Shown here piece after piece: positions 46,100 to 58,202 of a DNA stretch of 64,000 nucleotides. The position numbers and the translations under genes are program-made. The notes beneath the pieces were generated by a model. It was not told where the DNA came from, searched no databases, and was given only the letters and a program-made list of their open reading frames with translations. Within the stretch, counting starts at the first letter, position 1, and every line of letters starts with the position of its first letter. The stretch comes from Syncephalastrum monosporum B8922 (taxonomy: Eukaryota; Mucoromycota; Mucoromycetes; Mucorales; Syncephalastraceae): NCBI GenBank assembly GCA_000697355.1, contig JNEN01001276.1, positions 27,243 to 91,242 of the forward strand, written 5' to 3'.

Positions 46100-48941
46100 C
46101 CTTCTTTATGTTCCTCTTGTACTTCATAGCCTTACCCTCTTTCCTCGTCCTCTTTCTTTATTTTGCCCTTATTATATGCGCCTTTCAACCACAGATCTTA
46201 ATTCTTACTACGTATTTCAACAAATAACTTGTCACGAAAAATATTTATACCTTACACTGAGACGTTACGATTCGATTCTTCTGTCATAGAAGCTGATGTA
46301 TTCTAGTTTACTGCTTTAATTACTAGTGCCCAGATGAGAATTTGCGCATAACAAAGCTAGGTATGTATATTGAAATCGCTGTTTATCTTCTCGTCCCAGT
46401 AAACATTTCGTGGGATTTGTGCTTCTGCACGACGAACTTGTACATCGCAATTCCATGCATACCATAGACATTCCATGGATGAAGAGATCCACTCTATATT
46501 AAACGAATGGTGTTTTTTGGATGATGTGAGGAGGCAAATAATAGAGATATGAAGAAAATATGAGCACCCTTTGATTCGTTAGGCTCCTAACCGTGACCAC
46601 TTCTCGAGAAGGGCGCTGTGTTACTTGAATCCAAAGGACAAGAGTTCCGCGGATATGCGCAAAGGACGATCACTGCGTCAGCCTCCCTAGCCACACTCAC
46701 TTGCCTCAACTTTAAAAATAACCACATCTTCATTTTGTTTAATTGGGGTATGTTACCTACTTCTACATAATGAGAAAATAATCTACCGTCAGCACATTCA
46801 GTACCTACTTGACGACGCTACACAAAGGAGAAGCTTTATCGGAAGCGTGCCCATATGCGGACATCAGTAGACTTTCATTTGTATCCACAGTCTCTTGTTT
46901 TGGACATACAAATAAGGTGGCGCATTGCACAAGAGCATACAATATGGCGCAGTAGTGTTTGTGGATAACGAGGTATGATTTGGATGGTCTGAGACGTGTC
47001 TTCCTTTTATCCTGTTACACATACATATAGATCCCCAGCTTAAAAGAAAAGAATATTGGACGTGGCGGAAATTTCTAAGGTTTTGCTAATCTGAGACTTG
47101 ACCGTCAAACCCTCTTCGCGTGAGGGAGGGAGGGATGTGCGGCGCTTCGACTAGGTTACACACAGCGGAAGTCGGGTCAGAACATAAGCATACGATTGCT
47201 ATAAGAAAACTCGGTCTATCGCTACCAATCAAACTCATTAAACATAGCGCATTCTTTTATTTCGCGGCCCGCATAGTAAGAATATTGTTGCCCTCTTTAG
47301 GGATAGAGAAGGAATGAGCATGGAAGGTTGATTGATAGGCGGGATGCCGCGTGCCACAAAAAATCGGGTACTCGCACTTGACAGGCTACCACTTTAGTGC
47401 TAGACTAATCTTCAACAGCGGACGGAGAACAAGCGAGCGAAGGCAAGGGGATCCATGGATATTAACGGCTTTCTGATTTCGTGTAACCCGCCATTGCTGT
47501 CGTTCGTTTCATCGTTCTCGAAAACCGAAAATTGCTCATTATCCCCATTCTCTTTTTTTTATCAAAGAACGACGGGAAAAAACTAGGTACGTGTTCACAT
47601 ATATACGTATTCAGCGATCTACCCTATTATGCGGACCCATTTCCACCCATGCTAGGTTTGAGAGGGTGAGAAAGGAAGCACAGAGCCACCCGTTTCGTTT
47701 TCTTTGTTCACGCCTGATCCACAGTCCCAGAGTCTGGGCCTATCAGAATGAGTCACTTGATTCAGTCAATTTTTCTCTTGCAGTACACAAACAAACACCA
47801 GCGTGTGTGCGTGTGTGCTTGTACTCATCCTTACTATCATAACCTGCTCCGCTCGCTTCTGTCTCTGGCTTCTCTCGCGCGCAGCAAAAAAAAAAAAAAA
47901 AAAAAGTGAAGCGGACATTGTCGCGCGTAACCGCAGCAGCTGGTTTTCTTCCGAGCTAATCCGCTAGCGTTAGCTTCCTCAACGTACAACCGACGCTCGC
48001 TCTCTCTCACTATTTATACCCTCTCATATGAATTTAAACTCTACTTTCCTACGGTGCCGGTAACTCGGACGACCGTCTGAAGTCCATCAACAAACAAGAC
48101 ATTTCAAATTCATATCTCAAGAAAGTGATACCTCGTAAACCTATATCAGACACAGGTCTTGATATCTTACTTGCTAGCTAGCCTTGCAAAAAAGAAAGTA
48201 GTCCCAATGTATTGCAAAGCATCGCCATGAGTATTCCACTTGTTGGCGCTTACGCTATACTATTTCATGTGATGCCAACGATGGCCATAATGTACTTCAA
48301 TCTCCTCCATGTCTGACGTCCGTTCTCCTACGCATTGCCAATGATAAGTATTGATCTGAAGCAGAAATAGAATAAATTAGCAATGCAATTGTCGAAAAAA
48401 AAAAAACGTACATGATGGCATGTATTATGTTACACCCATAAGTTGGGCGGCGGCGCATAGTGCGCAGCAAATTTGCAGATCAGTACCCAGAACAAAGGGT
48501 ACGCGCTCTCTATGGCAGATACGCTGACGCTATTGACAGAGGATACCACCAAATTACTGGAGACACATACTTCTTGGCGGTGGTACTGGCTTTGTCTTCG
48601 ACCAAGAAATAGCCTTCCAAGGTTAAAAGGGTCTTAAGATCAATTAAAAAACATGGTGGGGGAGATGGGACAACGTGAGCGGATCACAAAAGAGCTGCAG
48701 CACCTGGATCGGGTGACAACCAAAAAGTGCACGGGCTATAATTAGACTTTGACTCGTGGTAACGAGTAAGTGGGGTTTATTGGAGGACGCTTGTTACATT
48801 GAATACTAGGGCATAGGGGCATAAACGAAAAGCTATAATACGAATGATAGAGACGAAAGAAAAATATGATAAAAAAAAGCTATGGTAAAAGAGATAGGGT
48901 ATGTACATGATTGAAAGAGAGGAGGAAGTAATGGAGTTGCG
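46100..48941. other. Gene-free 2.8 kb between convergent genes
   Basis: Unusually long for a convergent interval. I find no protein motif, tRNA or transposon. Around 47800-48050 it looks promoter-like: CT-rich tracts, a 20-base A-run at 47886, CTCGCTCTCTCTCAC and a TATTTATA near 48010. An unannotated non-coding transcript or a long 3' untranslated region is possible. Confidence 0.5.
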
Positions 48942-49991
48942 CTATTTCTTGATCTTTTTGGCCGCGCGCGATCTTGAGCCTAGAGTGACGCAGGATGTGA
49001 TATCGCCATGATCCAGATCAGGCCGTTGATGTCGGTTAAGCGCATCTTGTCGCGCGAACGCCTTATTGCAAAGATGGCATACATAGGGCTTGATGCCAAA
49101 GTGCAGCTTAGAGTGTCGATTTCGGTCATGCTGGCGCGCAAAGCGCTTTGGACAATAAGTGCATTCGAATGGCCGCTCAGCGGTATGGGTACGTCGATGC
49201 GATTTTAGGTTGTAAGGTCGAGTGAAGGTCTTTTGACAGCCGGGGAAGTCGCATTTGAAAGGAGAGACTGTTTTGGCTGCAGAGGCGGCTCTGTGACTAG
49301 GTCGCGTATGTTGACGTCGAACGGGTGCCAGATTGAGATTGAGCAAGTTGGGAGCATACGGCAGCTGATTTGCGGTCTTTCGTCTGTTGCCCTTCTTTTT
49401 CGATGTTTTCTTTGCTGGTTTATTTTTGGTAGGCTCTAGGTTTTCTGGCTCTTGTGGTGCCGCTGGAGGTGAGGTAGAAGGCAATGGTAATTGCTCCTGT
49501 GTCGATAGCTGTTGCTGCGCTGGAAAGAGGTCGTAAGCAGACTCGTAGAATAATGCGTGTGGAGCATGTGCATGAGTCAAAGAGAGATCAGGCTCGGACG
49601 GTGTTTCCACTGCAATTGTGTGGACACTTGACGGGGAAGAAAATGAGGTGGGTGTTGAGGCAAGTTGCGGCATAAGATTTGGCGCGTCATCCATAAGTGG
49701 GGAGGGATAGAAATGGGGAGTAAAGTAGAAACCATTCTGTCCCTGGATTGATTGAAAGGCTTGTTGCTGCTGTTGCTGATGCTGCTGTTGCTGGTGCTGC
49801 TGTTGCTGGTGCTGCTGTTGCTGCGGTGGTGAATCCATCCGGAAAGAAAGCAAAGCGTCAGATGTCAATTCGGTAAAGTTCGCTGGATCAAGTGGCTTCT
49901 GATGTAGCTCTGAGAACGAGCATAATTGGTAATCCTGATAGGATGGAGACAGCATATATAATGCAGAAGTCATATCGTTGTTATTGCTCAT
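48942..49991 (-). CDS. C2H2 zinc-finger transcription factor, Crz1-like
   Basis: Single-exon gene of 349 aa. A disordered N-terminal two-thirds is rich in Gln, Ser and Pro, with an HQQQQ repeat at about residues 57-77. A basic stretch follows (KNKPAKKTSKKKGNRRK, a likely nuclear signal). Then come three zinc fingers: FKCDFPGCQKTFTRPYNLKSH, FECTYCPKRFARQHDRNRH and YVCHLCNKAFARQDALNRH. The residues RPYNLKSH...RQHDRNRH closely match the calcineurin-responsive Crz1 finger pair, so a calcium/stress-responsive role is a reasonable inference. I do not see a clear PxIxIT calcineurin-docking motif. The tail is basic (SRSRAAKKIKK). The transcript leader lies at 49992 and beyond. Confidence 0.88.
   Translation of the reverse strand: MSNNNDMTSALYMLSPSYQDYQLCSFSELHQKPLDPANFTELTSDALLSFRMDSPPQQQQHQQQQHQQQQHQQQQQQAFQSIQGQNGFYFTPHFYPSPLMDDAPNLMPQLASTPTSFSSPSSVHTIAVETPSEPDLSLTHAHAPHALFYESAYDLFPAQQQLSTQEQLPLPSTSPPAAPQEPENLEPTKNKPAKKTSKKKGNRRKTANQLPYAPNLLNLNLAPVRRQHTRPSHRAASAAKTVSPFKCDFPGCQKTFTRPYNLKSHRRTHTAERPFECTYCPKRFARQHDRNRHSKLHFGIKPYVCHLCNKAFARQDALNRHQRPDLDHGDITSCVTLGSRSRAAKKIKK
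49761..49824 (-). repeat. Coding HQQQQ repeat
   Basis: CAG/CAA/CAC codons in 15-bp periods coding His-Gln-Gln-Gln-Gln units in the Crz1-like gene; a likely length-polymorphic tract. Confidence 0.85.
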
Positions 49992-51634
49992 AGTGTAAAA
50001 AAAAAGAAGATGGAAAGAAGAGATAGTGGCGAGAAAAACGGGAAAGAGAAGCTGTGGCAGTATATAAAAGAAAGCTTGTCATACTCATAAAATGCAAGGA
50101 CACGAATTTTCCACATGATACCGACTGCTTTTTTGATCCGTCCTCCCTCCCCCCACCCCCTCTCGTCCCATCGTCCACATATCGCGCGAGAACAGCCGTT
50201 GTTACACGAGAATCAAGGAGTTTACCGCGGACAAAAAAGCTCTCGTCCCGGGGTACCTTAAGATCGGCCTCTCTCCCCCAAACTTCAGTTTTCTCTTACA
50301 ATTACCTATTACGGCTCTCGCACTTTTGAAACACTCCAAAAGGCAATACGTGTGTGTACAATTTTGGACTGTGCACACTCCCGAATACGAGGATGTGTGG
50401 CACTACACTCGCTCTCATGGGCCACAAACCAAACACAGACAGGTAGTCATTCTGATCCGCCACCACCGCTGCCCTTTTTTCTTAAAAGAAAAGAGGCGAC
50501 TGCGCGTGGTACCAATCCATACGCACGTATTTCATGTACCCGCCTGTTGTGGCTCAGCACGAATTATGAACGTGTGCTCTCCCGTCTGTCCATTACCGTT
50601 ACCATGGTAACCATGTGGAAAGGGCAAGATGCGCGCACTTAGGGTTCTTAATCATTTTGTAGATATCCTGTTTCATGTCTAGAGATAAAATAACATACAA
50701 CAAAGAAGGGAAAGCGATACGTCCCGTGTCCTGCTGCATATGATAATTTACTTTGATGGGCGCTTTCCATTTGCTGTAGATCTCATGTATTTTTGGTAAT
50801 TATACTCCTCCCTTATTGATTAACCGCATCTTTGTCGTCTTCTGCTATCATTCTGTGCTTCCCCCAATATAGGTTATGGGGCAGAAAAACCAAAACCTTA
50901 CCAGCATGTTGCATGCCTGGGGAAGAAGCGCGCGAGAGAGAGTCAATGTGCGTTAGGAGCAAGGCAAAACGGTTTCTTTTTCATTAGGTTTATGATTTCT
51001 TGATCCGCCGTAGCCACAGTCGAAGGTGGCACAGTCATGCCACACCACACTGTCCGTAACGCGCCAATCCGCCGCCGTACTTTCTCCTTCTATACCTTTC
51101 TTGTGTTCTCGATAATTCCTGGCCCTCTGGGTTTGAGGCTAACGTGACCCCCATCTGACGCGGGTCTCTTCATTTTCCGCAGCAAGTTATTGACTTCAGA
51201 GATATTAATAAATAAGTTCTTGGGCTGAGCATCAAGTGATGGCGTAAACTGTTTGGTAAACTTTGACATACCCCATTCTGTCTGTTCCTGGATAGCGTGG
51301 TTGGCTACCAGAAAATGGAAACCCGAGAGGTATATTAATTTGCTTTTCTGCAATATTCGTTTCGCTATCCCTTTTTTCTTTCAAGACGTCCTGCCATTCT
51401 CCAGTAAGTATTGACAGCACCATAGAACTTATATGCTATATATATATACATCACTATTCGCTACGGTATACAGTTGCTTACGTTTTGGTCCCCGCTTATT
51501 ATATTCTATTGGTAGGAGAAAGTCTTCACACCAAACACGCAAAATCTCAATGGCAACGAGTAGAATTGAAACAGCGCTGGGGATGACGTATAAATAGCTG
51601 GTAGGTGGCCATTTGTAATCTCTTTGTCTGTGTC
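49992..51634. other. Intergenic, 1.6 kb divergent promoter region
   Basis: Between the divergent Crz1-like and TFIIA-gamma genes. C-rich run CCTCCCTCCCCCCACCCCCTC near 50142-50162. No gene, tRNA or mobile element seen. Confidence 0.5.
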
Positions 51635-52103
51635 ATGTCAAACACTCAGTTTTATGAGCTCTATCGCCGTAGCAGGTACACTTGTTTTTAGCTGGTTTGA
51701 TGCTGGAGTCTGTTCTGATCCGATCTTAGCATCGGCATGGCGTTGACCGATTCTTTGGATGAGCTCATCACGACGGGTCACATCAATCCGCAACTGGCCA
51801 TGCGTGTGCTCAGCACATTCGACAAGAGCATCTCTGAGGCACTTGCTCAGCTTGTGCGCAATAAGGCCAACGTGAAGGTTCGATATCTTTATATTTTTTT
51901 CTTCATTTTCATTTTATATGTTATGTTGTCTCTTATATTGCTTCTTCTCGAAACAGGGTCACCTTCACACTTACCGATTCTGCGACGATGTGTGGACGTT
52001 TATAATCGAGAATCCAAACTTCAAATTTGAACAGCAAGATACGGTTTCAGCAGAAAAAGTCAAAATCGTGGCGTGCAATGCCAAACGACCTGGTGAACAG
52101 TAA
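51635..52103 (+). CDS. TOA2: Transcription initiation factor IIA gamma subunit
   Basis: Small subunit of TFIIA, which stabilises TBP on promoters for RNA polymerase II. Exons 51635-51675, 51730-51877 and 51957-52103 give 111 aa, the family's normal length. The protein reads [40 protein letters not shown] and [13 protein letters not shown] in the N-terminal helical bundle. [40 protein letters not shown] and AKRPGEQ form the C-terminal beta-barrel. Only the spliced frame restores YRRSSIGMALT. No anomalies. Confidence 0.96.
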
Positions 52104-52376
52104 AGCAACAAACAGTATTCTACTCTTTCTTCTGTGATCCAGTCGTCAACCGTCGTCCTCTTCCTTTCTTTCGTCCCACCTCATCTCCTCTTTTCTGTTA
52201 TCTCCTTTCTCTCTCCTCTCTTCTCTCTTCCTTCTAGTTCCTTCGTCATTAGTTTCTTTTGTATCGCAACAAATGTGTAGATAAATAAACGTGCTTTTTA
52301 ACATGTACTTTTTTATGGAGAAGGCAAAAATAAATGATGGATATGCTTGGAGTTATCACCCACTCACTCAACTCAA

Positions 52377-53290
52377 TCACTCGCTATCGGAACCATCGGA
52401 ATCGGCATAAGACGCCAGCATCGACAGTGCATTGTTGTCCTTTTTAGGTCCTTCATCCTTTTTTCGTTTAACACTGATGCCCAGGTCATTGGAAGGGTTT
52501 TTCCGCTTGACGGCAGGCGCGGGCATCTTGAAAGCAGAGACGGGCTTGGCGTCGGTGAACTTGTTGACCAACGTAATCGCGTCGGGTTCTTCGTCCTCGG
52601 CCAGTTTGCGCACTCGTTCACCATCCGCAGACTGGAATGCACTCGTTGCCTGCCGCTCGTCCTCCTCGAGTTCCGCCTTGAGTCGTTCTTGGATCGCATC
52701 GCGGTCCTTCTCCGAGAATCGATCGAGCACATCCTCGACGTTGACGCGCTGACTGCGAGCGTTGCGCAGCCGAATTTCGTCGAGAGCATCCATGATCTCC
52801 ATTTCTCGCTTTGAGTCCAAGGTGCGGTTTTCAAGGGACTTCATGGGATCATCCACATCTTCTTCTTCGTCTTCTAGCTCGGGTCCCTCTTTGTCGTCGC
52901 CACGCCAAGGCTCAAAGTTTCGGCTTGCACCATGCTCGGCCACATAGTCTGTATTCTTTGGGTCTGTCTTGAAGGTGATTTCAGCCGAACAGCGTGGGCA
53001 CCGGATATAGAAGCGAAATATCTTGATCGACAAGTACTGCTCGCCTTCCACTGTCTCTTTCCGAGCATTGAACTTTTTGCCTTTGTAAATGTATTCACCG
53101 CAGCTTTCGCATCGCATTGAAAAGGGTGCCATCAAACGGACCTTGTGCTGCAGATCCTTCGGTCGCTTCCTAGGATGCACTCATGAATATCTTTATCCAA
53201 TAGATCTAGCACAAACACTTACTGTCTAGGGATCTGCGAGGGGTCGAAATTAGGAGGGAAGTACTTGTTGAGGACTTTACGTTCAGACAT
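52377..53290 (-). CDS. YJU2: Pre-mRNA splicing factor YJU2/CCDC94
   Basis: Spliceosome step-I factor that joins the activated spliceosome and promotes branching. Exons 53290-53223 and 53169-52377 give 286 aa. The N-terminus is diagnostic: [20 protein letters not shown], then [58 protein letters not shown] and [20 protein letters not shown]. The four Cys (CESC, CPRC) form the zinc site. After residue 130 there is an acidic linker, then [20 protein letters not shown] and a long charged coiled coil. The C-terminus has basic nuclear signals ([15 protein letters not shown]) and ends ADSDGSDSE. The intron at 53170-53222 splits Gln of PRQKRPKDLQ. Confidence 0.95.
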
Positions 53291-54409
53291 GGCGGTCGAT
53301 CAAGGAAAAGAGAGGCACGCTTGCCAGCTTTTCCTACCACCGCTGACTTAAATTTCTCTCTTCTTCAAGCTTGCATTTTTGCTACCTTACCCTGGTGAAA
53401 TCAGTCCCTCGCAGCGCCTCGTTTCTGCTCATGTGCTATAGTCTGCTGAATGTCAATACAGTTGACATACGTAGTATCTGCTATAGGCTTCCTAACAGTA
53501 TAGGCTCCTGCCCATACGAGCACTCTAACTATCAAGGCTCCTCTACGGCTCTGCGCCGGTACATCCTCCTACCATGAACGGGTCATTTGGTTACGCGCAG
53601 GCACCGAGCAGCTGTCTCAAAATAAACCCGAATAATAAGCTGAAGGGCTCTCCAAAATTTAGCCGAGCCAGGTAGTGCCTCGTCTTGCCTGTTTCATGAA
53701 AACTAAACGCCGTCAGCAAAGTATATAATTAGTATCAGCACATCGAGATAGTAATAACACTCAACCAACGTCACCAGCTAGATCTATCCTAGGACTGTCA
53801 GCTAAATCGATTTCTTGTCCATAAACGGGCAAATAATTCCATATTGTTTACAGCCGATAGCGCGCGATAGTCAAGGTCAAGCTTACTACTGCAAAAAAAA
53901 AAAAAAAAAAATACAAGAAACCAAGCAAGAGAAGCAAGCCTGAACTGTATGAAGGAGGCGTTCGGAGTGCCACTATAGTTTCCAGGGCAAGGAAACGGCT
54001 GCTCGCAACGTTATGCAGACAGCATTTATTTGCCGTCGCAATAACTATCAAGCACTTGTTTTACTATACATTTCATGCACATTAATAGTGACGAATATGA
54101 AGATAGCAACGACGATATGAGTGAGGAGACGAAGGCCAAGATCAAAGCTCATAAAGTACTTTTTATAAGGATAGCTCAGATATGTACAATCATGTAGCTT
54201 ACTATATACTATTGCTATCTGATTTAGTCTCTACTACTTTCAAAAAGGTATGCGTATAGGCGCTACTGTTATATTATGGGTGAGGGGCTTCCAGAAATGG
54301 GTGGACGAATTTGAGCGGAATTTCAACTGGATTCAAGACAGACACGTCGGCCAGTTTGGACGCGCGGCCTCCCAAGAAACACACTCTCTTGCTTAGACTT
54401 TGATTGAGC
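53291..54409. other. Intergenic, divergent promoter of YJU2 and RPN2
   Basis: About 1.1 kb. It holds an A-tract of about 19 bases near 53893 and a small acidic open frame at 54075-54197 (listed separately). No other gene seen. Confidence 0.5.
54075..54197 (+). other. Small acidic open frame of unknown status
   Basis: Forty codons starting MHINSDEYEDSNDDMSEETK and continuing AKIKAHK, after which the frame becomes hydrophobic and stops. The first 27 codons look protein-like (alternating acid and base, good wobble use), and the GTACTT after AHK could be a donor with an acceptor TTTAG at 54226-54230. I cannot follow it to a complete gene. It may be a gene remnant, an upstream open frame of RPN2, or chance. 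Confidence 0.25.
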
Positions 54410-57400
54410 ATGACAACTCTCACATCAGCAAGTACGTAAAACGAGACAGCAGATCTCTTGCGTCTGACCCTTTTCTCCTCTGCTAGGTGGTATTCTTGCT
54501 CTCCTCGATGAGCAACAGCCAGACCTGCAAATATACGCCCTCCAGTCCCTGAACAAGGTCGTTGGTGAATTCTGGGCGGAAATCTCTGAATCTGTTGCGA
54601 AAATGTAAGCCATTCGTCATTCTCTTTCTTACGATATGCTCACCTTCACTTGCTTCTCCATAGTGAGATCCTCTATGAAGATCCCGATTTCTCTCAGCGA
54701 CAGCTGGCTGCTCTCGTTGCGTCCAAAGTAAATGGTTGACGCGTGATTACAATCCAACTCGATTGACCCCGCATCTTTAGGTCTACTACTACTTGGGTGA
54801 ACTCGACGACTCCCTCACCTTTGCTTTGGGCGCTGGACAGCTCTTTGACTTGTCCGAAAAGTCTGAATACGTCGAAACCATTATCTGTAAGCCCGTCTCC
54901 ATGCAACTGCCCGCAGCACAACATTGACATCATCCACCCTTCTCCCTGTCTTTCTCTTTAGCCAAATGCATCGACAAGTATATTGCACTAAAAACCGATC
55001 AGGCCGAGTCGGGTGAGGGTGAGGTCGATCCGCGCCTGCAAGACGTCGTCGAGCGCATGTTCCAGCGTTGCTCGGATGACAAGGAGTATGAACAGGCTAT
55101 CGGTATTGCGCTCGAGTCACGCCGACTCGACGTTGTCAAGACCATGATCGAACGCGGCTCGCCCAAGAAGCTCTTGCCTTACGTCCTCGAAGTCTGCATG
55201 ACCCTCGTGCAGAATCTTGAGTTCCGTAATCAGGTATGCTCGCTATCACCCGTGTCTATCGTTCCTCAGCAGACCCGTCTAATTTTTTTTTTATCAGGTC
55301 CTACGTCTACTCGTCAGCCTCTACCACGATCTCCAGGAGCCTGATTACATCTCCATCAGCCAGTGTCTTGTCCATCTGAACGATGCATCTGCATGCACTG
55401 ATATGCTCAAGAACTTGATTGAAAAGGGCGAGGAGGTAAGTGGCACGAGAGACCTTGATGTGTAGGAGACTCACGCGTGTGTCTAGCTGATGGCCTACCA
55501 AATTGCTTTCGATCTGGAGGAAAATGCCACTCAGGACTTTTTGCTTCGCGTGAGCAAGAATTTGCCCCAGACCGAGCCCGAGAAATCGCAGGAGGGTGAT
55601 GATTCCATGGAGGTGTGTACCTTGTTGATTGATTCGTTTGAAAATTATATCTGACATTCCGATTTTTTGCCCAGATTACATCCAAGGACGAGCCCTTTAC
55701 CAAAATTCGGTCCATTCTGTCTGGCGAGGAGAGCATCCGACTGCATCTCGAGTTCCTTTACCGCAACAATCACGCCGATCTGTTGATCCTCAAGAACACA
55801 AAGGTTTGTGCCCGATGGAATCAGATAGGAATGAGACTAAGGTATATAATGTAGAACGTCTTGGAGTCGAGAAACTCCATATACCATTCCGCTGTCACGT
55901 TCGCCAATGCTTTCATGCACTCGGGTACTACGAGCGACGAGTTTCTGCGACAAAACCTCGAATGGCTGTCGCGCGCCACCAACTGGTCCAAGTTCAGCGC
56001 CACGGCTGCCTTGGGTGTCATTCACAAGGGCCAGCTGAAGCAGTCGATGAGCCTGCTGCAACCCTATCTGCCCTCAGGTAACCCTGGCAGCAGTGCTTAC
56101 TCTGAGGGTGGTTCCTTGTATGCGCTGGGTCTGATCAACGCCAACCATGGCTCGGGTGTCCTGGAATACCTCACCAACGCGTTGCGCGAAAATCAGAACG
56201 ACGTCATTCAGCACGGTGCCTGCCTGGGTCTGGGTGTAGCCGGCATGGCTACCGCCAACGCCGAGATCTACGATCAGCTCAAGAACACGCTCTACAACGA
56301 CAGCGCTGTCGCAGGCGAGGCGGCTGGTCTGGCCATGGGTCTCGTTATGCTGGGAACCGCCTCGGAGCAAGCGATCGAGGAAATGCTTCAATATGCCCAT
56401 GAAACGCAGCACGAAAAGATCATCCGTGGTCTCGCGGTCGGCATGTCGCTGATTATGTACGGTAAAGAAGAACAGGCGGATGCCCTGATCGACCAGCTCC
56501 TCGACGACAAGGACCCTGTCCTGCGCTATGGTGGTATCTACACAATCGCTATGGCCTACAGCGGTACAGAGAACAACAAGGCCATCCGCCGCCTTCTGCA
56601 CGTCGCCGTCAGTGATGTGAACGACGATGTACGTCGTGCAGCTGTCACTGCTCTTGGTTTCATCCTTCTGCGGAATCCCAAGCAGGTGCCCCGTATTGTC
56701 CAGCTGTTGGCCGAGAGCTACAACCCCAACGTACGATATGGCTCTGCTCTTGCCCTCGGTATTTCGTGCGCTGGTACGGGCGACTTGGTATGTTTCTTTG
56801 ACAATACTTTGATGATAAAATGTGGACGTATCTAACACTCTATGCATAGGATGCCCTTGAGCTTCTCGAGCCCATGACCCGTGATCCTGTCGACTTTGTT
56901 CGTCAGGGCGCGTTGATCTCCCAAGCCATGATCCTCGTACAGCAGACCGAAAGCACGAACCCCAAGGTCGCCGGCGTCCGTAAGCTGTATGAAAAGATTA
57001 TTAGCGACAAGCACGAGGATCCTATGGCCAAATTCGGTGCCGTCCTCGGCCAGGGCATCATCGACGCCGGCGGTCGCAATGTCACCATCTCATTAGTATC
57101 ACGCTCTGGTCACGCAAACATGCCCGCCATCGTGGGTATGGCTGTGTTTACACAGTTCTGGTACTGGTACCCTCTTACACACATGCTGAGCTTGGCGTTT
57201 ACTCCCACCACCGTGATTGGTCTTAACAAGAACCTGGATGTAAGTCAACCAAAGTGAAACGGGATATCCTGGGACTAAGACAACAGTGATCACGTAGATT
57301 CCCAAATTTGAATTCATCTCCAACGCCAAACCATCCCTCTTTGCTTACCCTGCCCCTATCAAACCGCCGTCGGCCACTGTCGTCGAGAAGGTTGCCACGG

Positions 57401-57804
57401 CAGTCCTGTCCACGACAGCCAAGACCAAGGCTCGAGCCAAGAAGTCAGAGAAAGAGAAGGGTGATCAGATGGACGTAGACAAGGAGCCGGCAAAGGAAGA
57501 GAAGAAGGAAGAATCCACCAGCAAGGAAGAAAAGAAACCAAAGAAGAAGGAAGAGAACTTTGAGGTTTTAGAAAACATGGCACGCGTCGTGCCCGCACAG
57601 TTTAAGCACATTTCATTCAAGGAAGATTCTCGATACACACCGCTGCGGAAAGACAACGCAGGCGGTATCATCATGCTCCTCGACAAGCGACCCGGTGAAG
57701 AGGAGGACCTCATTCAACCCAGCGCACCGTCGGGTGATGCTGCAGCGGGCGAACGAGAGGAAGAGGAGGCACCGCCATTCGAACCTTTCCATTACGAGGC
57801 TTGA
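54410..57804 (+). CDS. RPN2: 26S proteasome regulatory subunit Rpn2 (PSMD1)
   Basis: Largest non-ATPase subunit of the proteasome base; scaffolds the ubiquitin receptor Rpn13. About ten exons, the first only 22 nt (54410-54431). Splicing gives [20 protein letters not shown], then [35 protein letters not shown] text, and [15 protein letters not shown]. The centre is the toroid of proteasome/cyclosome repeats ([94 protein letters not shown]). A Lys/Glu-rich linker ([20 protein letters not shown]) precedes the C-terminal domain [12 protein letters not shown]. The extreme end [10 protein letters not shown] retains the Pro/Phe-rich Rpn13-binding tail known from yeast and human. Complete and ordinary for the family. 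Confidence 0.96.
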
Positions 57805-58202
57805 TTTCTCTAAAAATCCTTTTTTCCTTTTTTCTTCTATAAACACGCACATTCAAAAGAACGAAGCATAAACTGCTGACGTGTGATGGGTTGGTGACTT
57901 TGAACTTTCTGCCTCCTTTACAACTCTGTTGTGCGCAATACCCTTTGCAAGCTGAGACAGACAAATTGTCGAAAGTTTTTGGCGCGCGGTGCGCGGTGCG
58001 CAGTGCGCAGCTTTCTGTCTTTATGTGTATAAACGGGAGAACATGAGAAACTTGGTCACAAGTGAACATTCTTTCAGAAAAATGATTGACGATGTCATTT
58101 ATAAATAAAAATATAGAGGATCAATGCAAAGGATTTGTTGATAGTCACAAAGTGAAGTAAAATGATTAAGATGAATGTGCGTATAAATTAGATGAATTAG
58201 AA
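57805..58202. other. Intergenic, convergent 3' ends, with GTGCGC repeats
   Basis: About 0.4 kb between the RPN2 and ABC transporter stops. At 57981-58011 a 7-bp GTGCGCR motif is repeated three times in tandem. Otherwise AT-rich. Confidence 0.6.

Noticed and set aside
46601..46610. Palindrome TTCTCGAGAA as heat-shock element
   Set aside because: Spacing between TTC and GAA is four, not two, and it lies between two 3' ends, not in a promoter.
47591..47842. 83-codon frame as a small protein gene in the 2.8-kb gap
   Set aside because: No motif, ordinary composition for random sequence, overlaps promoter-like tracts.
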